From contig JBGPHC010000006.1 of assembly GCA_041484195.1 (NCBI GenBank), positions 99,787 to 163,786 on the forward strand: DNA of 64,000 bases. The letters run 5' to 3'. The position numbers and the translations under genes were made by a program. The notes below the pieces were generated by a model. The model made no database searches. It was given only the letters and a program-made list of their open reading frames with translations, and was not told where the DNA came from. The stretch comes from PSRI01 sp041484195 (GTDB lineage: Bacteria > Bacteroidota > Bacteroidia > Chitinophagales > Chitinophagaceae). Position 1 is the stretch's first letter. Each line of letters starts with the position of its first letter. Below, piece after piece: positions 27,170-35,936 of this stretch.

Positions 27170-28456
27170 TCAGGCAGCCAATTCGCGAATGGCGGTCACC
27201 AGTCGGTCAAGGTCTTTGGTGGATGTGTAAACATGCGGAGTAACTCTTACGCCATGTATATTTTCCCAATCAATGGCCACGGCGTGGATCCTGTGTTTGT
27301 TGAAAAGTTCGGCCGATACTTCCTGGGGTTTCAAGCCCTGGATGGCGATATTGGCAATGGCACAGGATAAAGATGCGTTGTGGGGTTGATTGAAGGAAAC
27401 TTTTGGCATATCCCTCACCTGGTTCACCCAATAATCTTTCAGGTATCTTAGCCGCTCTTCTTTTCGTTTTGAACCGATGATATTATGAAAGTCCACCGCG
27501 TTTCCAATGGCCATTTCCGAAGCAAAGGACCTGGTACCCAGGCTTTCGAATTTGCGGATATCCGGCCCATCGGGTTCATTATTTGACAAAAGGGCCCATA
27601 TTTTTTTAATTTTCTCTTTCTTAATGTACAGCATTCCGCTTCCGAATGGGGCACAGAGCCATTTATGAAGAGAAGTGGCAAAATAATCACATTCCAGATC
27701 AGGGATCTTGTAGTCGATTTGGGCAAAGCTATGCGCGGCATCACAGATCACTTCAATCCCCCTCTTATGCGCTTCCGCTGCAATTTTTTTTACGGGAAGC
27801 AATTGTCCGCTCCAATTGATGATATGCGTGATATGTACAATCCTGGTCCGGGGCGTGAAGGCATTTACAAATTGGCTCACTATCTCATCTTCTTTTTCAA
27901 TGGGGAGTTGCAAATTCAGCCAGATCAATTTCACTCCGTCCCTTTTTTCACGTTGTTTCCAGGCATTGATCATATTGGGATAATCCTGGCGCGTTAGCAC
28001 TATTTCGTCTCCCGGTTTCATGTTGAGTCCGAATATGACGGAATTCAATCCCTCTGTGGAATTCCGGTTAATGGCAATCTCATCCGGGAGGCATCCGGCC
28101 AAATCGGCCAGTTTGGCCCTGAGTGGTTCCCTTCCCTGGTCCAGTATCTGCCACATATAATAAGAAGGCGCCTCATTACAAAATTGATAGAACCTGATAT
28201 GTGCATCCTGAACCACTTTCGGTTGCGGACTCACCCCGCCGTTGTTAAGATTGAGCAGGTTGGCGGAAACCGTGAATGACTCTTTCACCCAGGCCCAGAA
28301 ATCATCGTCTGTCATGGCTGCATCAGGAGGCAATTGGCTCCATCGCTTATATTGCTTTTCGGCTTCTTTTGCAAAAGCGGGACTGGTAAGCCCAAGAAAC
28401 GAAGCACCACCGGTAGCGGCGGCGAGATTCTTCAGGAATTTCCGGCGGGATGCCAT
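27170..28456 (-). CDS. Tat-exported class V aminotransferase-like PLP enzyme
   Basis: The 428-residue product belongs to the class V aminotransferase / isopenicillin-N-epimerase-like group of PLP enzymes. The N-terminus 'MASRRKFLKNLAAATGG' carries the twin-arginine RRxFLK motif followed by a hydrophobic stretch and 'SPAFAKEA', so export of the folded, cofactor-loaded enzyme is predicted. PLP-site elements are 'INRNSTEGLNSVIFGL', 'HITHIINWSGQLLPV', the Asp in 'VICDAAHSFAQIDY', and the Schiff-base Lys in 'ATSLHKWLCAPFGSG'. The reaction is unknown. It has no obvious partner gene nearby. Confidence 0.88.
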   Translation of the reverse strand: MASRRKFLKNLAAATGGASFLGLTSPAFAKEAEKQYKRWSQLPPDAAMTDDDFWAWVKESFTVSANLLNLNNGGVSPQPKVVQDAHIRFYQFCNEAPSYYMWQILDQGREPLRAKLADLAGCLPDEIAINRNSTEGLNSVIFGLNMKPGDEIVLTRQDYPNMINAWKQREKRDGVKLIWLNLQLPIEKEDEIVSQFVNAFTPRTRIVHITHIINWSGQLLPVKKIAAEAHKRGIEVICDAAHSFAQIDYKIPDLECDYFATSLHKWLCAPFGSGMLYIKKEKIKKIWALLSNNEPDGPDIRKFESLGTRSFASEMAIGNAVDFHNIIGSKRKEERLRYLKDYWVNQVRDMPKVSFNQPHNASLSCAIANIAIQGLKPQEVSAELFNKHRIHAVAIDWENIHGVRVTPHVYTSTKDLDRLVTAIRELAA

Positions 28457-28586
28457 GGTTAAGTTATTTTAGTAAAATTTTTGAACGGTCGAAGCACGGA
28501 CAGACAGTATTCTTATCTGTTATTTTGAATTAATCTTTCCAAAAAGTGAATCCAGACTACATTGAATATACGGAAATCCCCGGCAT

Positions 28587-29825
28587 TTATTTCTGCAGGG
28601 ATTTTGTCGCGATGGAATGAGCCGCAATCCAGCCACTGGTCCATGCATGCTGAAAATTATATCCTCCTGTGATCCCATCCACATCCATCACCTCCCCCGC
28701 AAAATACAGATTGGGAACCAATTTACTTTCCATACTTGCATGATGAATCTCAGAGAGGCGGATTCCACCGGCAGTCACAAATTCTTCTTTAAAGGTTGTT
28801 TTTCCATTAACATCAAAGGATCCGCCGCAACAATTCCCGGCAAGCCTGACTTTTGCTTTCGCGGTCAGATCGGCCCAGCGGATATCACCATTTATTCCGG
28901 ATTGGATCAGCATAAATCCCCATAATCTTTGAGGCAGGCCCAAAAAATTCCGACCACCAATTTTCTGACCCGAATTCTTTTCCCGGTATTTCCGAAATCT
29001 TTCATTCAGGCTTTGCTCGTTGAATTGAGGATTCCAGTTAACCAGAAGCTTGAAGCGGTATTCCCTGGCTGCCAATTCACGGGCTCCCCAGGCGCTCAAT
29101 TTCAAAATTGCCGGCCCGCTCATTCCCCAATGTGTGATCATTAAGGCGCCCTGCTCTTTCAACCTGGTTCCAGCAACCTTCACAACTGCCTTTCCCACAC
29201 TCAGTCCCATCAATTGGGTTATGGGATTGCCGGGCATGTTGAAAGTGTATAGGGAGGGAACCGGCTCTTCGATGCTGTGTCCTGTTTTTTTCAGCCATTC
29301 AAATTGGGCCGTCCTGGAATAACCGCCACAGGCAAGGCATAGAAAGTCGGCTTCCACTGATCGAAGCCCATCCAGTTCCAACATGAATTTCCCATCTTTC
29401 AGTTTTATCCCAATTACTTCTGATCCTTTCTGAATTTGTATATCCAGGCGCTTTGCTTCACTCATCAAACATTCAATGATGGTTGCCGAAGAATTGGAAA
29501 CAGGGAAGATTCTGCCGTCCTCCTCGGTCTTTAATTTCACACCTCTTTCCTCAAACCATTCAATACAGTCGTTGGTAAAGAAATGGTGAAAGGCTTTTTT
29601 TACAAAATGACTTCCTCTGGGATAATTCGAGGCCATCTCGTCAATATCGGTGGAGGCATGGGTGAGATTGCATCTTCCTCCACCGCTCACAAGCACTTTA
29701 GACAATTGCTTATGGGTTTTTTCCAGAATCAAAACTTCCAGTCCAGGATTCAAGGCTGCCGCATTGATGGCGCAGAAAAATCCTGCGGCGCCTCCCCCTA
29801 CTACTACCAATTTTTGATGCTTCAT
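28587..29825 (-). CDS. BaiN/HI0933-like FAD-dependent oxidoreductase
   Basis: The 412-residue flavoprotein opens with the FAD-binding loop 'VVGGGAAGFFCAINAA'. It carries 'VSGGGRCNLTHA', 'GRIFPVSNSSATIIECL', 'ACGGYSRTAQF', and the C-terminal 'GEVMDVDGITGGYNFQHAWTSGWIAAHSIA', all typical of the HI0933/BaiN family. Members are NAD(P)/FAD-dependent and often of unknown substrate, so the physiological role is not inferable. It is preceded by an exact -7 box on the minus strand and stands alone between two intergenic gaps. Confidence 0.9.
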   Translation of the reverse strand: MKHQKLVVVGGGAAGFFCAINAAALNPGLEVLILEKTHKQLSKVLVSGGGRCNLTHASTDIDEMASNYPRGSHFVKKAFHHFFTNDCIEWFEERGVKLKTEEDGRIFPVSNSSATIIECLMSEAKRLDIQIQKGSEVIGIKLKDGKFMLELDGLRSVEADFLCLACGGYSRTAQFEWLKKTGHSIEEPVPSLYTFNMPGNPITQLMGLSVGKAVVKVAGTRLKEQGALMITHWGMSGPAILKLSAWGARELAAREYRFKLLVNWNPQFNEQSLNERFRKYREKNSGQKIGGRNFLGLPQRLWGFMLIQSGINGDIRWADLTAKAKVRLAGNCCGGSFDVNGKTTFKEEFVTAGGIRLSEIHHASMESKLVPNLYFAGEVMDVDGITGGYNFQHAWTSGWIAAHSIATKSLQK

Positions 29826-29858
29826 GAATTAGTCCGGGTTGGAAAATTATTTTCCCGC

Positions 29859-29866
29859 CAAAACTA
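29859..29866 (-). promoter_or_regulatory. -7 box (TAGTTTTG) of the BaiN-like gene
   Basis: This is an exact TAnnTTTG match on the minus strand, 34 bases before the ATG at 29825. Confidence 0.45.
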
Positions 29867-30204
29867 ATTGCATTTGCTTTAGCACCCGAAAAAATCTCCG
29901 GGATGATTCAGCAATAGGCAGGAACCATCTCTCAGTACCGAAGACCTGGATGGATTGCTGCCCATAACTCACTTAAGTATAAAGGTCCTCCATTGGAGAC
30001 AAGTACTAGTTCCGAGTATGAGTATCCATCCCGAATTCGGGATAGATTCCCGAATTCGAGTACCCATTCGGTGCGCCGGTCTCCCTCAGGTGTTTAAGTC
30101 TGTCTCTCAGAATAAATCGGCTCCTCCAGAGCACAAGTATCCCTTACTGTTAGCAAACTCCCAGGTTCCGAGTCACAAGATCAGTCTCAGGGTCCGGGGA
30201 TGGT
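29867..30204. repeat. Non-coding region with EcoRI-type palindromes
   Basis: This stretch between two minus-strand genes has no convincing coding frame. It contains a perfect 16-base palindrome, ATCCCGAATTCGGGAT, at 30028-30043, and a second CCCGAATTCG copy at 30049-30058 flanked by similar GAGTA motifs. The pattern looks like decayed repeat sequence. No transposase remnant was recognised. Confidence 0.4.
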
Positions 30205-31062
30205 TCATGTTTTCTCATCCCATTTGAAACCCGGCAGAACGAAATAGAAAATGGACCATCTGCCGTTTTCCAAAGCAAGATAGATTTTGAATGGCCCACT
30301 CATCTTCTCTGGCGCATGATCCTTCTTTGTCAATACAAATTCCATCATGCCTTCCGCGAATCCCAATCCTCTCTCATTTTCATCCTTCAGCTCAAATTCT
30401 ATACTGGCTATATTATATTTCCAATCTTCAAACCCGGAAATTGGCTCGATCATCTTTTGAAATTCCTCCAGCGCCTGGTCCCTGGTAAGCATGCGGCCGC
30501 TGGGAATAACAAAGGGATCATCAAATACCAGCTGGAATTCATCCATCTTTAACCTTAACAACCCTTCCATGAACTTCCTGGCCCTTTTGAGAATATCCGA
30601 TTTGTGGTCGGGATGAAATTCCTCGTAACTAAAACACCTGATCAAACCAGGCATCACAATGTCTTCGGTCATGAATTCAAATAATTCCTCTGTGATGAAT
30701 TCATATTTGACCCTGTCGGTACAGTCGCTCCGGAAGTCCAGTCGGATATTCTTTTCCTTTAGGCGATTCATTAAGTTTTCCAGCGCTCCGGGCAGAGCAT
30801 CGTCAGGGAGCAGGGAAGACTTTGTAAATTCCGGGTTCCCCAATAATCCCGCTACAGTTATGGGTCTCGCCCTATTAATGTCTTCTTCTATAGCTATCAC
30901 ATTTCGCAGGAATTCATTGGTAACCTGAGGAGGCAGATCACCGAAATTGCCGAAATCTCCTCCCCATTCGGCCTTCAGTTTCATTTGCAGAAATAGATTT
31001 TCCAGACGGAGATTTTCCTGGGCATCGTCGCTGAATGGTTCTGATTTACTATTTTTTTGCAT
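30205..31062 (-). CDS. Hypothetical protein with NTF2/SnoaL-like C-terminus
   Basis: The 285-residue product has no signal peptide. The N-terminal half is acidic and helical ('LRLENLFLQMKLKAEWGGDFG...'). The C-terminal ~100 residues ('YNIASIEFELKDENERGLGF...' through 'FKIYLALENGRWSIFYFVLPGF') look like the beta-sheet half of an NTF2/SnoaL-like domain. I do not recognise the full architecture. It lies 135 bases after map on the same strand, exactly where infA and the rpsM operon usually follow in this phylum, so it marks a break in the ribosomal cluster. Confidence 0.55.
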   Translation of the reverse strand: MQKNSKSEPFSDDAQENLRLENLFLQMKLKAEWGGDFGNFGDLPPQVTNEFLRNVIAIEEDINRARPITVAGLLGNPEFTKSSLLPDDALPGALENLMNRLKEKNIRLDFRSDCTDRVKYEFITEELFEFMTEDIVMPGLIRCFSYEEFHPDHKSDILKRARKFMEGLLRLKMDEFQLVFDDPFVIPSGRMLTRDQALEEFQKMIEPISGFEDWKYNIASIEFELKDENERGLGFAEGMMEFVLTKKDHAPEKMSGPFKIYLALENGRWSIFYFVLPGFKWDEKT

Positions 31063-31197
31063 GGGACTGCATCATTTACAGCAGCCAAATTACTTCAGGG
31101 AGTCTGCACTATGTAGGTGGGAAAAACGAAATCTTCAGCGTAAAATTCCTGGGAAAAGGGCATGAAACAGGAATGTGTTTTTCGGAATTTCGGGGGA

Positions 31198-31998
31198 TCA
31201 GTAGTCCGATTCCAGGTTCGGATTGGCCTTTTCATTTTTTTCGATCTCGATGAATGAAGAAAGGATATCCGCCCTGTTTCTCTGCACACTGATGCTGTGC
31301 TCAAAATGGGCCGAGGCTTTTCCATCTTTGGTCCGAACGGTCCATCCGTCTTCATCATGGTACACATCTTTGGAACCCATATTGATCATGGGTTCAATGG
31401 CAATCACCAATCCTTCACGGAGTTTCATGCCTGTACCTCTTCTGCCATAATTGGGTACCTGGGGATCCTCGTGCAGATGCCTGCCCAAACCATGTCCCAC
31501 TAATTCTCGCACCACTCCGTATCCGAATTGCTTTTCGGTGTATTCCTGGATGGCAAATGATATATCACCTACACGGTTACCCGCTACTGCCTTTTCGATT
31601 CCTTTGTAAAGAGATTCTTTGGTGACTTTCAAGAGCTGTTTCACGTCAGGGCTGGCCTGGCGCAAAGCAAAAGTGTAGGCGCTGTCACCATGAAACCCGT
31701 TCATATAAGCGCCCACGTCCACGGAAACAGTGTCTCCTTCTTTCAATACGGTTTGGTTGGGAAATCCATGCACCACCGCGTCATTGGTGGATATGCAGCA
31801 GGCAAATGGGAAGCCGCGGTAATTCTTGAAGGAGGGCGTGGCGCCATGGTCCCGAATGAATTCTTCGGCCATGCTATCCACTTCGAGCGTACTGATCCCT
31901 GGCCTTAAAAATTTTGCCACCTCGGCTAAGGTGGCACTGACCAGTAAACAACTTTTACGAATGAGTTCTATTTCTTCTCTCGTCTTATAGTAGATCAT
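31198..31998 (-). CDS. map: Methionine aminopeptidase, type I
   Basis: Map removes the initiator methionine from nascent proteins after deformylation. The 266-residue product shows the five metal ligands of the family in order: D in 'TVSVDVGAYMNGFHGDSAYTF' (two Asp), H in 'LVGHGLGRHLHEDPQVPNYG', E in 'VIAIEPMINMG' and a final E in 'SAHFEHSISVQ'. It follows secY by only four bases, so it is translationally linked to the spc operon, as in many Bacteroidota and Firmicutes. The C-terminal ~15 residues after 'DILSSFIEIEKNEKANPN' form an acidic extension. Confidence 0.96.
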   Translation of the reverse strand: MIYYKTREEIELIRKSCLLVSATLAEVAKFLRPGISTLEVDSMAEEFIRDHGATPSFKNYRGFPFACCISTNDAVVHGFPNQTVLKEGDTVSVDVGAYMNGFHGDSAYTFALRQASPDVKQLLKVTKESLYKGIEKAVAGNRVGDISFAIQEYTEKQFGYGVVRELVGHGLGRHLHEDPQVPNYGRRGTGMKLREGLVIAIEPMINMGSKDVYHDEDGWTVRTKDGKASAHFEHSISVQRNRADILSSFIEIEKNEKANPNLESDY

Positions 31999-32002
31999 TG
32001 TA

Positions 32003-33340
32003 TTAATAAGAAACGGGTGATGCGGTCTGTCTTCCCTGGATCCTTCCGGTCTTCATGAGGCCATCGTATTGTCTCATGAGCAGGTGGGTTTCTATTTGCT
32101 GCAAGGTGTCGAGGATAACGCCGACCATGATCAGCAGTGAGGTACCACCGAAGAACGTGGAGTAGCCGGGCGTAACGCCCAATCGTTGTGCAACACCAGG
32201 TAAAATACCCACAATTGCGAGGAAGAAAGCGCCCGGTAATGTGATCCTGTCCATGATCTGCCCGATATAGTCAGCCGTTGGCTGGCCGGGTTTTACACCA
32301 GGGATGAATCCATTACTTTGTTTTAGATTATCTGAAATCTGCTTAGGATTAAATATTAATGCAGTATAGAGGAATGTGAATGCTATCACCATCACACCAT
32401 AGATCACCATATACCAGAAATTGCTATGGTCATTGAATATTCTGGCGAGGCCTTTACCTGTTTCAAAATTCGTAAACGAAAACAGGGTCGGGAGGAACAT
32501 GATCGCCTGCGCAAAAATGATTGGCATAACACCCGCTGCATTCACTTTCAATGGAAGGAATTGCCTGGCGCCGGTGAATTGCCGGTTACCCACAATCTGC
32601 TTGGCATAATTTACGGGCACTTTGCGCACTCCCTGCACCAGTATTATCAGGCCAAGGATTACGGCTATCAGGACTGCCAGTTCAATCAGAAATATCAATA
32701 AACCTCCGCCGCCTTTCACCTGCTTGGCGCCGAATTCCTGTATGAATGATGTTGGGAGCCTGGACAGGATACCCACCATGATGATGATTGATGTTCCATT
32801 TCCAAGACCCTTATCCTGGATCTTTTCGCCCAACCACATTACAAAGAGAGTGCCCGCTGTAAGCAGCACTACAGTTGATATCCAGAAATATGGATAGGAT
32901 TCAATCAACGCGTCCTTATTCTGCGTTTGCAGGTAAGTGACATAGGCTCCTGCCTGCAGCAATGTTACCCCGCAGGTGAGGTAGCGGGTCATTTGGTTGA
33001 TTTTCTTTCTGCCGCTGTCTCCTTCTTTCTGAATCTTTTGGAACTGAGGAACCAGGATGGTCATCAATTGCATGAAGATTGATGCAGAGATATAGGGCAT
33101 GATACCCAGGGCCAAAATGGAAGCATGTGAAAATGCTCCACCCGCAAACGCGTCAAATAAGCCGAGGAGACCCTGGCTGCTCTTTTGCGAGAAATCAGTC
33201 AGTTTATTAGGATCAATTCCGGGTAATACAATATAAGAACCGAAGCGATAAACCAGGATCAGAAATAAGGTAGATAGGATTTTTGTCCGGAGTTCCTCGA
33301 TGGTCCAAATATCTTTTATCGTCTGTATGAATTTCTTCAC
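32003..33340 (-). CDS. secY: Protein translocase subunit SecY
   Basis: SecY forms the protein-conducting channel of the inner membrane with SecE and SecG. The 445-residue product has ten hydrophobic helices and the conserved plug and cytosolic loops ('YRFGSYIVLPGIDPNKL', 'GIMPYISASIFMQLM', 'IAQAIMFLPTLFS'). The only plausible start is a GTG at 33338-33340, because the in-frame codons upstream reach a stop without an ATG. It sits between rplO and map in the spc operon, as usual, which couples ribosome synthesis to export capacity. Confidence 0.96.
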   Translation of the reverse strand: MKKFIQTIKDIWTIEELRTKILSTLFLILVYRFGSYIVLPGIDPNKLTDFSQKSSQGLLGLFDAFAGGAFSHASILALGIMPYISASIFMQLMTILVPQFQKIQKEGDSGRKKINQMTRYLTCGVTLLQAGAYVTYLQTQNKDALIESYPYFWISTVVLLTAGTLFVMWLGEKIQDKGLGNGTSIIIMVGILSRLPTSFIQEFGAKQVKGGGGLLIFLIELAVLIAVILGLIILVQGVRKVPVNYAKQIVGNRQFTGARQFLPLKVNAAGVMPIIFAQAIMFLPTLFSFTNFETGKGLARIFNDHSNFWYMVIYGVMVIAFTFLYTALIFNPKQISDNLKQSNGFIPGVKPGQPTADYIGQIMDRITLPGAFFLAIVGILPGVAQRLGVTPGYSTFFGGTSLLIMVGVILDTLQQIETHLLMRQYDGLMKTGRIQGRQTASPVSY

Positions 33341-33419
33341 GGATGGTAGCGTTTAAAGTTTAGCGCTCAATGAAAAAGACGCATTTCTTCAATGCGCCAT
33401 CGCAAGTTAATAAAAATTA

Positions 33420-33866
33420 CTATACTATTTCAAGGGTACCGCCCGCAGCTTCAATGGCAGATTTTGCCTTAACACTCGCTGCATTTACCCTGAAACTGAG
33501 CTTGGTCTTCAATTCTCCGTTACCCAGGATCTTCACTTTTTCATCGCGCTTGACAAGTCCGTTTACGTATAGGTTTTCAGGTGATATCTCACTAAAACCG
33601 TATTTACCGGCAAGTTGTTCGATCTGGCCCAGGTTGAAAACCACGAATTCAATTCTATGGGGATTCTTGAACCCGCGTTTGGGCAGGCGGCGCTGAATGG
33701 GCATCTGCCCTCCTTCATGTGCCATTTTACGCTGATATCCGGCCCGGCTCTGTCCGCCTTTATTTCCTTTTGTGGATGTCCCACCTTTACCGGAAGCCTC
33801 GCCGCGACCCAGGCGTTTTTGTTTGTGTGTAGCGCCTTTTGCGGGCCTTAATTGATGCAATTTCAT
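33420..33866 (-). CDS. rplO: 50S ribosomal protein L15
   Basis: L15 is a late-assembly protein of the large subunit. The 148-residue product has the glycine- and lysine-rich N-terminal extension ('KGATHKQKRLGRGEASGKGGTSTKGNKGGQSR') that reaches into the 23S core, then the globular domain with 'GFKNPHRIEFVVFNLGQIEQLAGKY'. It follows rpmD and precedes secY in the conserved order. Confidence 0.96.
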   Translation of the reverse strand: MKLHQLRPAKGATHKQKRLGRGEASGKGGTSTKGNKGGQSRAGYQRKMAHEGGQMPIQRRLPKRGFKNPHRIEFVVFNLGQIEQLAGKYGFSEISPENLYVNGLVKRDEKVKILGNGELKTKLSFRVNAASVKAKSAIEAAGGTLEIV

Positions 33867-33944
33867 GTTTCAAATTTTTACTCAACGGGGTTTTTTCCCC
33901 TCGCCTGATGATAGAATGACCGGGTGTCGGCCCTTGCCTGTTTA

Positions 33945-34127
33945 TTATTTTGTGTCTTCCACACTTACCAGGTGGTTTACCTTGCGTACCATGCCTAATA
34001 CTTGTGGTGTTGCTTCCAGTTCCACGGTGGCATTCAGCTTATTGAGCCCGAGGGCAGACATCGTTCTCTTCTGTCGCTCCGGTCTGTCAATGACACTCTT
34101 AACCTGGGTGATTTTGATCTTTTTCAT
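33945..34127 (-). CDS. rpmD: 50S ribosomal protein L30
   Basis: L30 is a small single-domain protein of the large subunit; 60 residues here, normal for bacteria. It starts 'MKKIKITQVKSVIDRPERQKRTMSALGL', the expected pattern. It lies between rpsE and rplO. Confidence 0.94.
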   Translation of the reverse strand: MKKIKITQVKSVIDRPERQKRTMSALGLNKLNATVELEATPQVLGMVRKVNHLVSVEDTK

Positions 34128-34201
34128 GCCCCAAACCCTACGGGTCTTTTAGTTTTAGATATTAAATGAATTCCGGGTACTCTTTCTGTTTGAGCGGACT
34201 C

Positions 34202-34720
34202 TTATCCGTTAAATACTTTTTTCAATCCCAGGCTCCTGTCTTTGGCGACACTGATGGGTTCGCGAAGCAGGGCCAATGCCTTGAATGTGGCTTTTACCAC
34301 GTTATGAGGATTTGCGGAGCCCAGCGATTTTGCAAGCACGTCTGTAACGCCCGCGCTTTCCAATACCGCACGCATGCTTCCTCCGGCGATTACGCCCGTA
34401 CCATGTGCGGCGGGTTTGATCAATACTTTGGCGGCACCTTCTTTTGCCAACTGATCGTGCGGAATAGTTCCGCGCATCACGGGTACTTTAATAAGGTTCT
34501 TCTTGGCATCCTCAATCCCCTTCGTAATGGCCTCCTGCACTTCCTTGGCCTTGCCGAGTCCATGCCCCACCACTCCATTTTCATTACCCACTACCACTAA
34601 AGCGGAAAAGCTGAATGCACGGCCGCCCTTGGTTGTCTTTACCACGCGGTTTATCGCAACCACCTTTTCTTTCAACTCCAGGTCGCCGGCTTTTACTTTG
34701 TTGAAATTAACTTTTGACAT
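34202..34720 (-). CDS. rpsE: 30S ribosomal protein S5
   Basis: S5 helps decoding fidelity and mRNA unwinding at the entry channel. The 172-residue product has the N-terminal dsRBD-like domain ('LELKEKVVAINRVVKTTKGGRAFSFSALVVVG') and the C-terminal domain ('IPHDQLAKEGAAKVLIKPAAHGTGVIAGGSMRAVLESAGV'). The family hallmarks are intact. Confidence 0.96.
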   Translation of the reverse strand: MSKVNFNKVKAGDLELKEKVVAINRVVKTTKGGRAFSFSALVVVGNENGVVGHGLGKAKEVQEAITKGIEDAKKNLIKVPVMRGTIPHDQLAKEGAAKVLIKPAAHGTGVIAGGSMRAVLESAGVTDVLAKSLGSANPHNVVKATFKALALLREPISVAKDRSLGLKKVFNG

Positions 34721-34764
34721 TATACAATTTGTTATTATTAATTATACAAACTAGGGATCCGAAT

Positions 34765-35118
34765 TTAAAACTTTAGTCCGCCTTCCCTGGCTCCCTCTGC
34801 TATGGATTTCACGCGACCATGATAGAGATAACCACCCCGGTCAAATACACATTCTGTAATGCCAAGCGCGGCGGCTTTGCGCGCCAAAGCCTTGCCGACC
34901 ATGGCACTTTTCTCCACCTTGGTGCCTTTCTGCGACTTGAATTCTTTGTCCTTCGAAGTTGCGGCTACCAATGTCTTGTTGTTGGTGTCATCTATCAACT
35001 GCGCATAGATGTCGGTATTGCTTCTGAAAACAGAGAACCTGGGTTTTGCGGTGGTACCAGATACCTTCTTGCGAATGCCGTATCTGATCTTTTGTCTCCT
35101 GATAATTTTTGCGTCCAT
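34765..35118 (-). CDS. rplR: 50S ribosomal protein L18
   Basis: L18 binds 5S rRNA. From the ATG at 35118 the product is 117 residues; an upstream ATG at 35133 would add 'MEGTT' and is less likely. The conserved 'RFSVFRSNTDIYAQLIDDTNNKTLVAATS' and the closing 'FDRGGYLYHGRVKSIAEGAREGGLKF' identify it. It lies between rplF and rpsE. A spacer of 122 bases containing small UUCG-type hairpins separates it from rplF. Confidence 0.95.
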   Translation of the reverse strand: MDAKIIRRQKIRYGIRKKVSGTTAKPRFSVFRSNTDIYAQLIDDTNNKTLVAATSKDKEFKSQKGTKVEKSAMVGKALARKAAALGITECVFDRGGYLYHGRVKSIAEGAREGGLKF

Positions 35119-35190
35119 TGTTGTACCCTCCATCTCCCAACCGGAGAATAAGAATGATGAAATAATATTTTATATCGATATATGTTATAT

Positions 35191-35242
35191 CCGACGCTTC
35201 GGTCGGGATAAAATCAAATCTCCCTTCGGTCGATATGATTTT
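35191..35242. repeat. Short hairpins with repeated CTTCGGTCG in rplF-rplR spacer
   Basis: The spacer contains CCGAC-GCTTCG-GTCGG (35191-35206), a second CTTCGGTCG copy at 35224-35232, and longer outer arms AAAATCA (35210-35216) and TGATTTT (35236-35242), the last running into the rplF stop codon. The UUCG-like loops suggest stable RNA structure. Whether this acts as an attenuator or processing signal is unknown. Confidence 0.35.
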
Positions 35243-35795
35243 ATTTCCCAGCTGCCTTACCTGCTTTGCGGCGCAATTGTTCTCCGGCATATTTAACACC
35301 TTTCCCCTTATAGGGCTCAGGTTTCCGCAGGCCGCGCAATTTTGCCGCTACCTGGCCGATCAATTGCTTGTCAATTCCTTCCAGGTTGATCATGGGGTTT
35401 TGGCCCTTCTCCTGCGCCGTGCTCACTTTCAACTCCTTCGGAATTTCAAAAACTATATTGTGTGAGAATCCCAGGGAAAGATCCAGCAGGTTGCCCTGGT
35501 TGGATGCCTTAAAACCCACACCCACCAATTCCAAACTCTTCTTATATCCTTCAGTAACGCCTTTCACCATACTGGCAGTTAGTGCACGGTATAATCCATG
35601 CATGGCCCTGTGACGAATCTGGTCAGTAGGACGGGTGAATATGACTTCCCCGTCTTTTACTTCCACTTTGATATCGCGATCCACGGTCTGCTTGAGTTCG
35701 CCTTTGGCGCTCTTGACTGTAATCACATTGTCGTTTCCCACAGTTACCGTTACCCCTGCTGGAATATGCACCGGCTGTTTACCTATACGTGACAT
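35241..35795 (-). CDS. rplF: 50S ribosomal protein L6
   Basis: L6 sits near the factor-binding site of the large subunit. The 184-residue product has the two repeated L6 folds. The signature block is 'VEGKGVKYAGEQLRRKAGKA' type at the end, here 'PYKGKGVKYAGEQLRRKAGK'. The start 'MSRIGKQPVHIPAGVTV' is canonical. Confidence 0.96.
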   Translation of the reverse strand: MSRIGKQPVHIPAGVTVTVGNDNVITVKSAKGELKQTVDRDIKVEVKDGEVIFTRPTDQIRHRAMHGLYRALTASMVKGVTEGYKKSLELVGVGFKASNQGNLLDLSLGFSHNIVFEIPKELKVSTAQEKGQNPMINLEGIDKQLIGQVAAKLRGLRKPEPYKGKGVKYAGEQLRRKAGKAAGK

Positions 35796-35849
35796 AATTT
35801 AGAAAATTAATTAGTTTGTTTATTTCGATATCCTTTCTTCATGGTCCTT

Positions 35850-35891
35850 GTTCCGAATTCGGCGCCGTATAGAGCGCTTCATTTTCGGAAC
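35850..35891. repeat. Inverted repeat in the rpsH-rplF spacer
   Basis: GTTCCGAA at 35850-35857 pairs with TTCGGAAC at 35884-35891, enclosing a segment with GGCGCC symmetry. It lies in the 141-base gap between rpsH and rplF. No T-run follows it on the minus strand, so termination is unlikely. Confidence 0.35.
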
Positions 35892-35936
35892 CCGGCCTGC
35901 TTATCACAATTTTCGCGTGAAGCGGCTATTGTTTGT

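Noticed and set aside
29955..30227. 90-codon plus-strand frame in the palindromic gap
   Set aside because: It runs into the opposite-strand gene and contains the EcoRI palindrome repeats, so it is probably non-coding.
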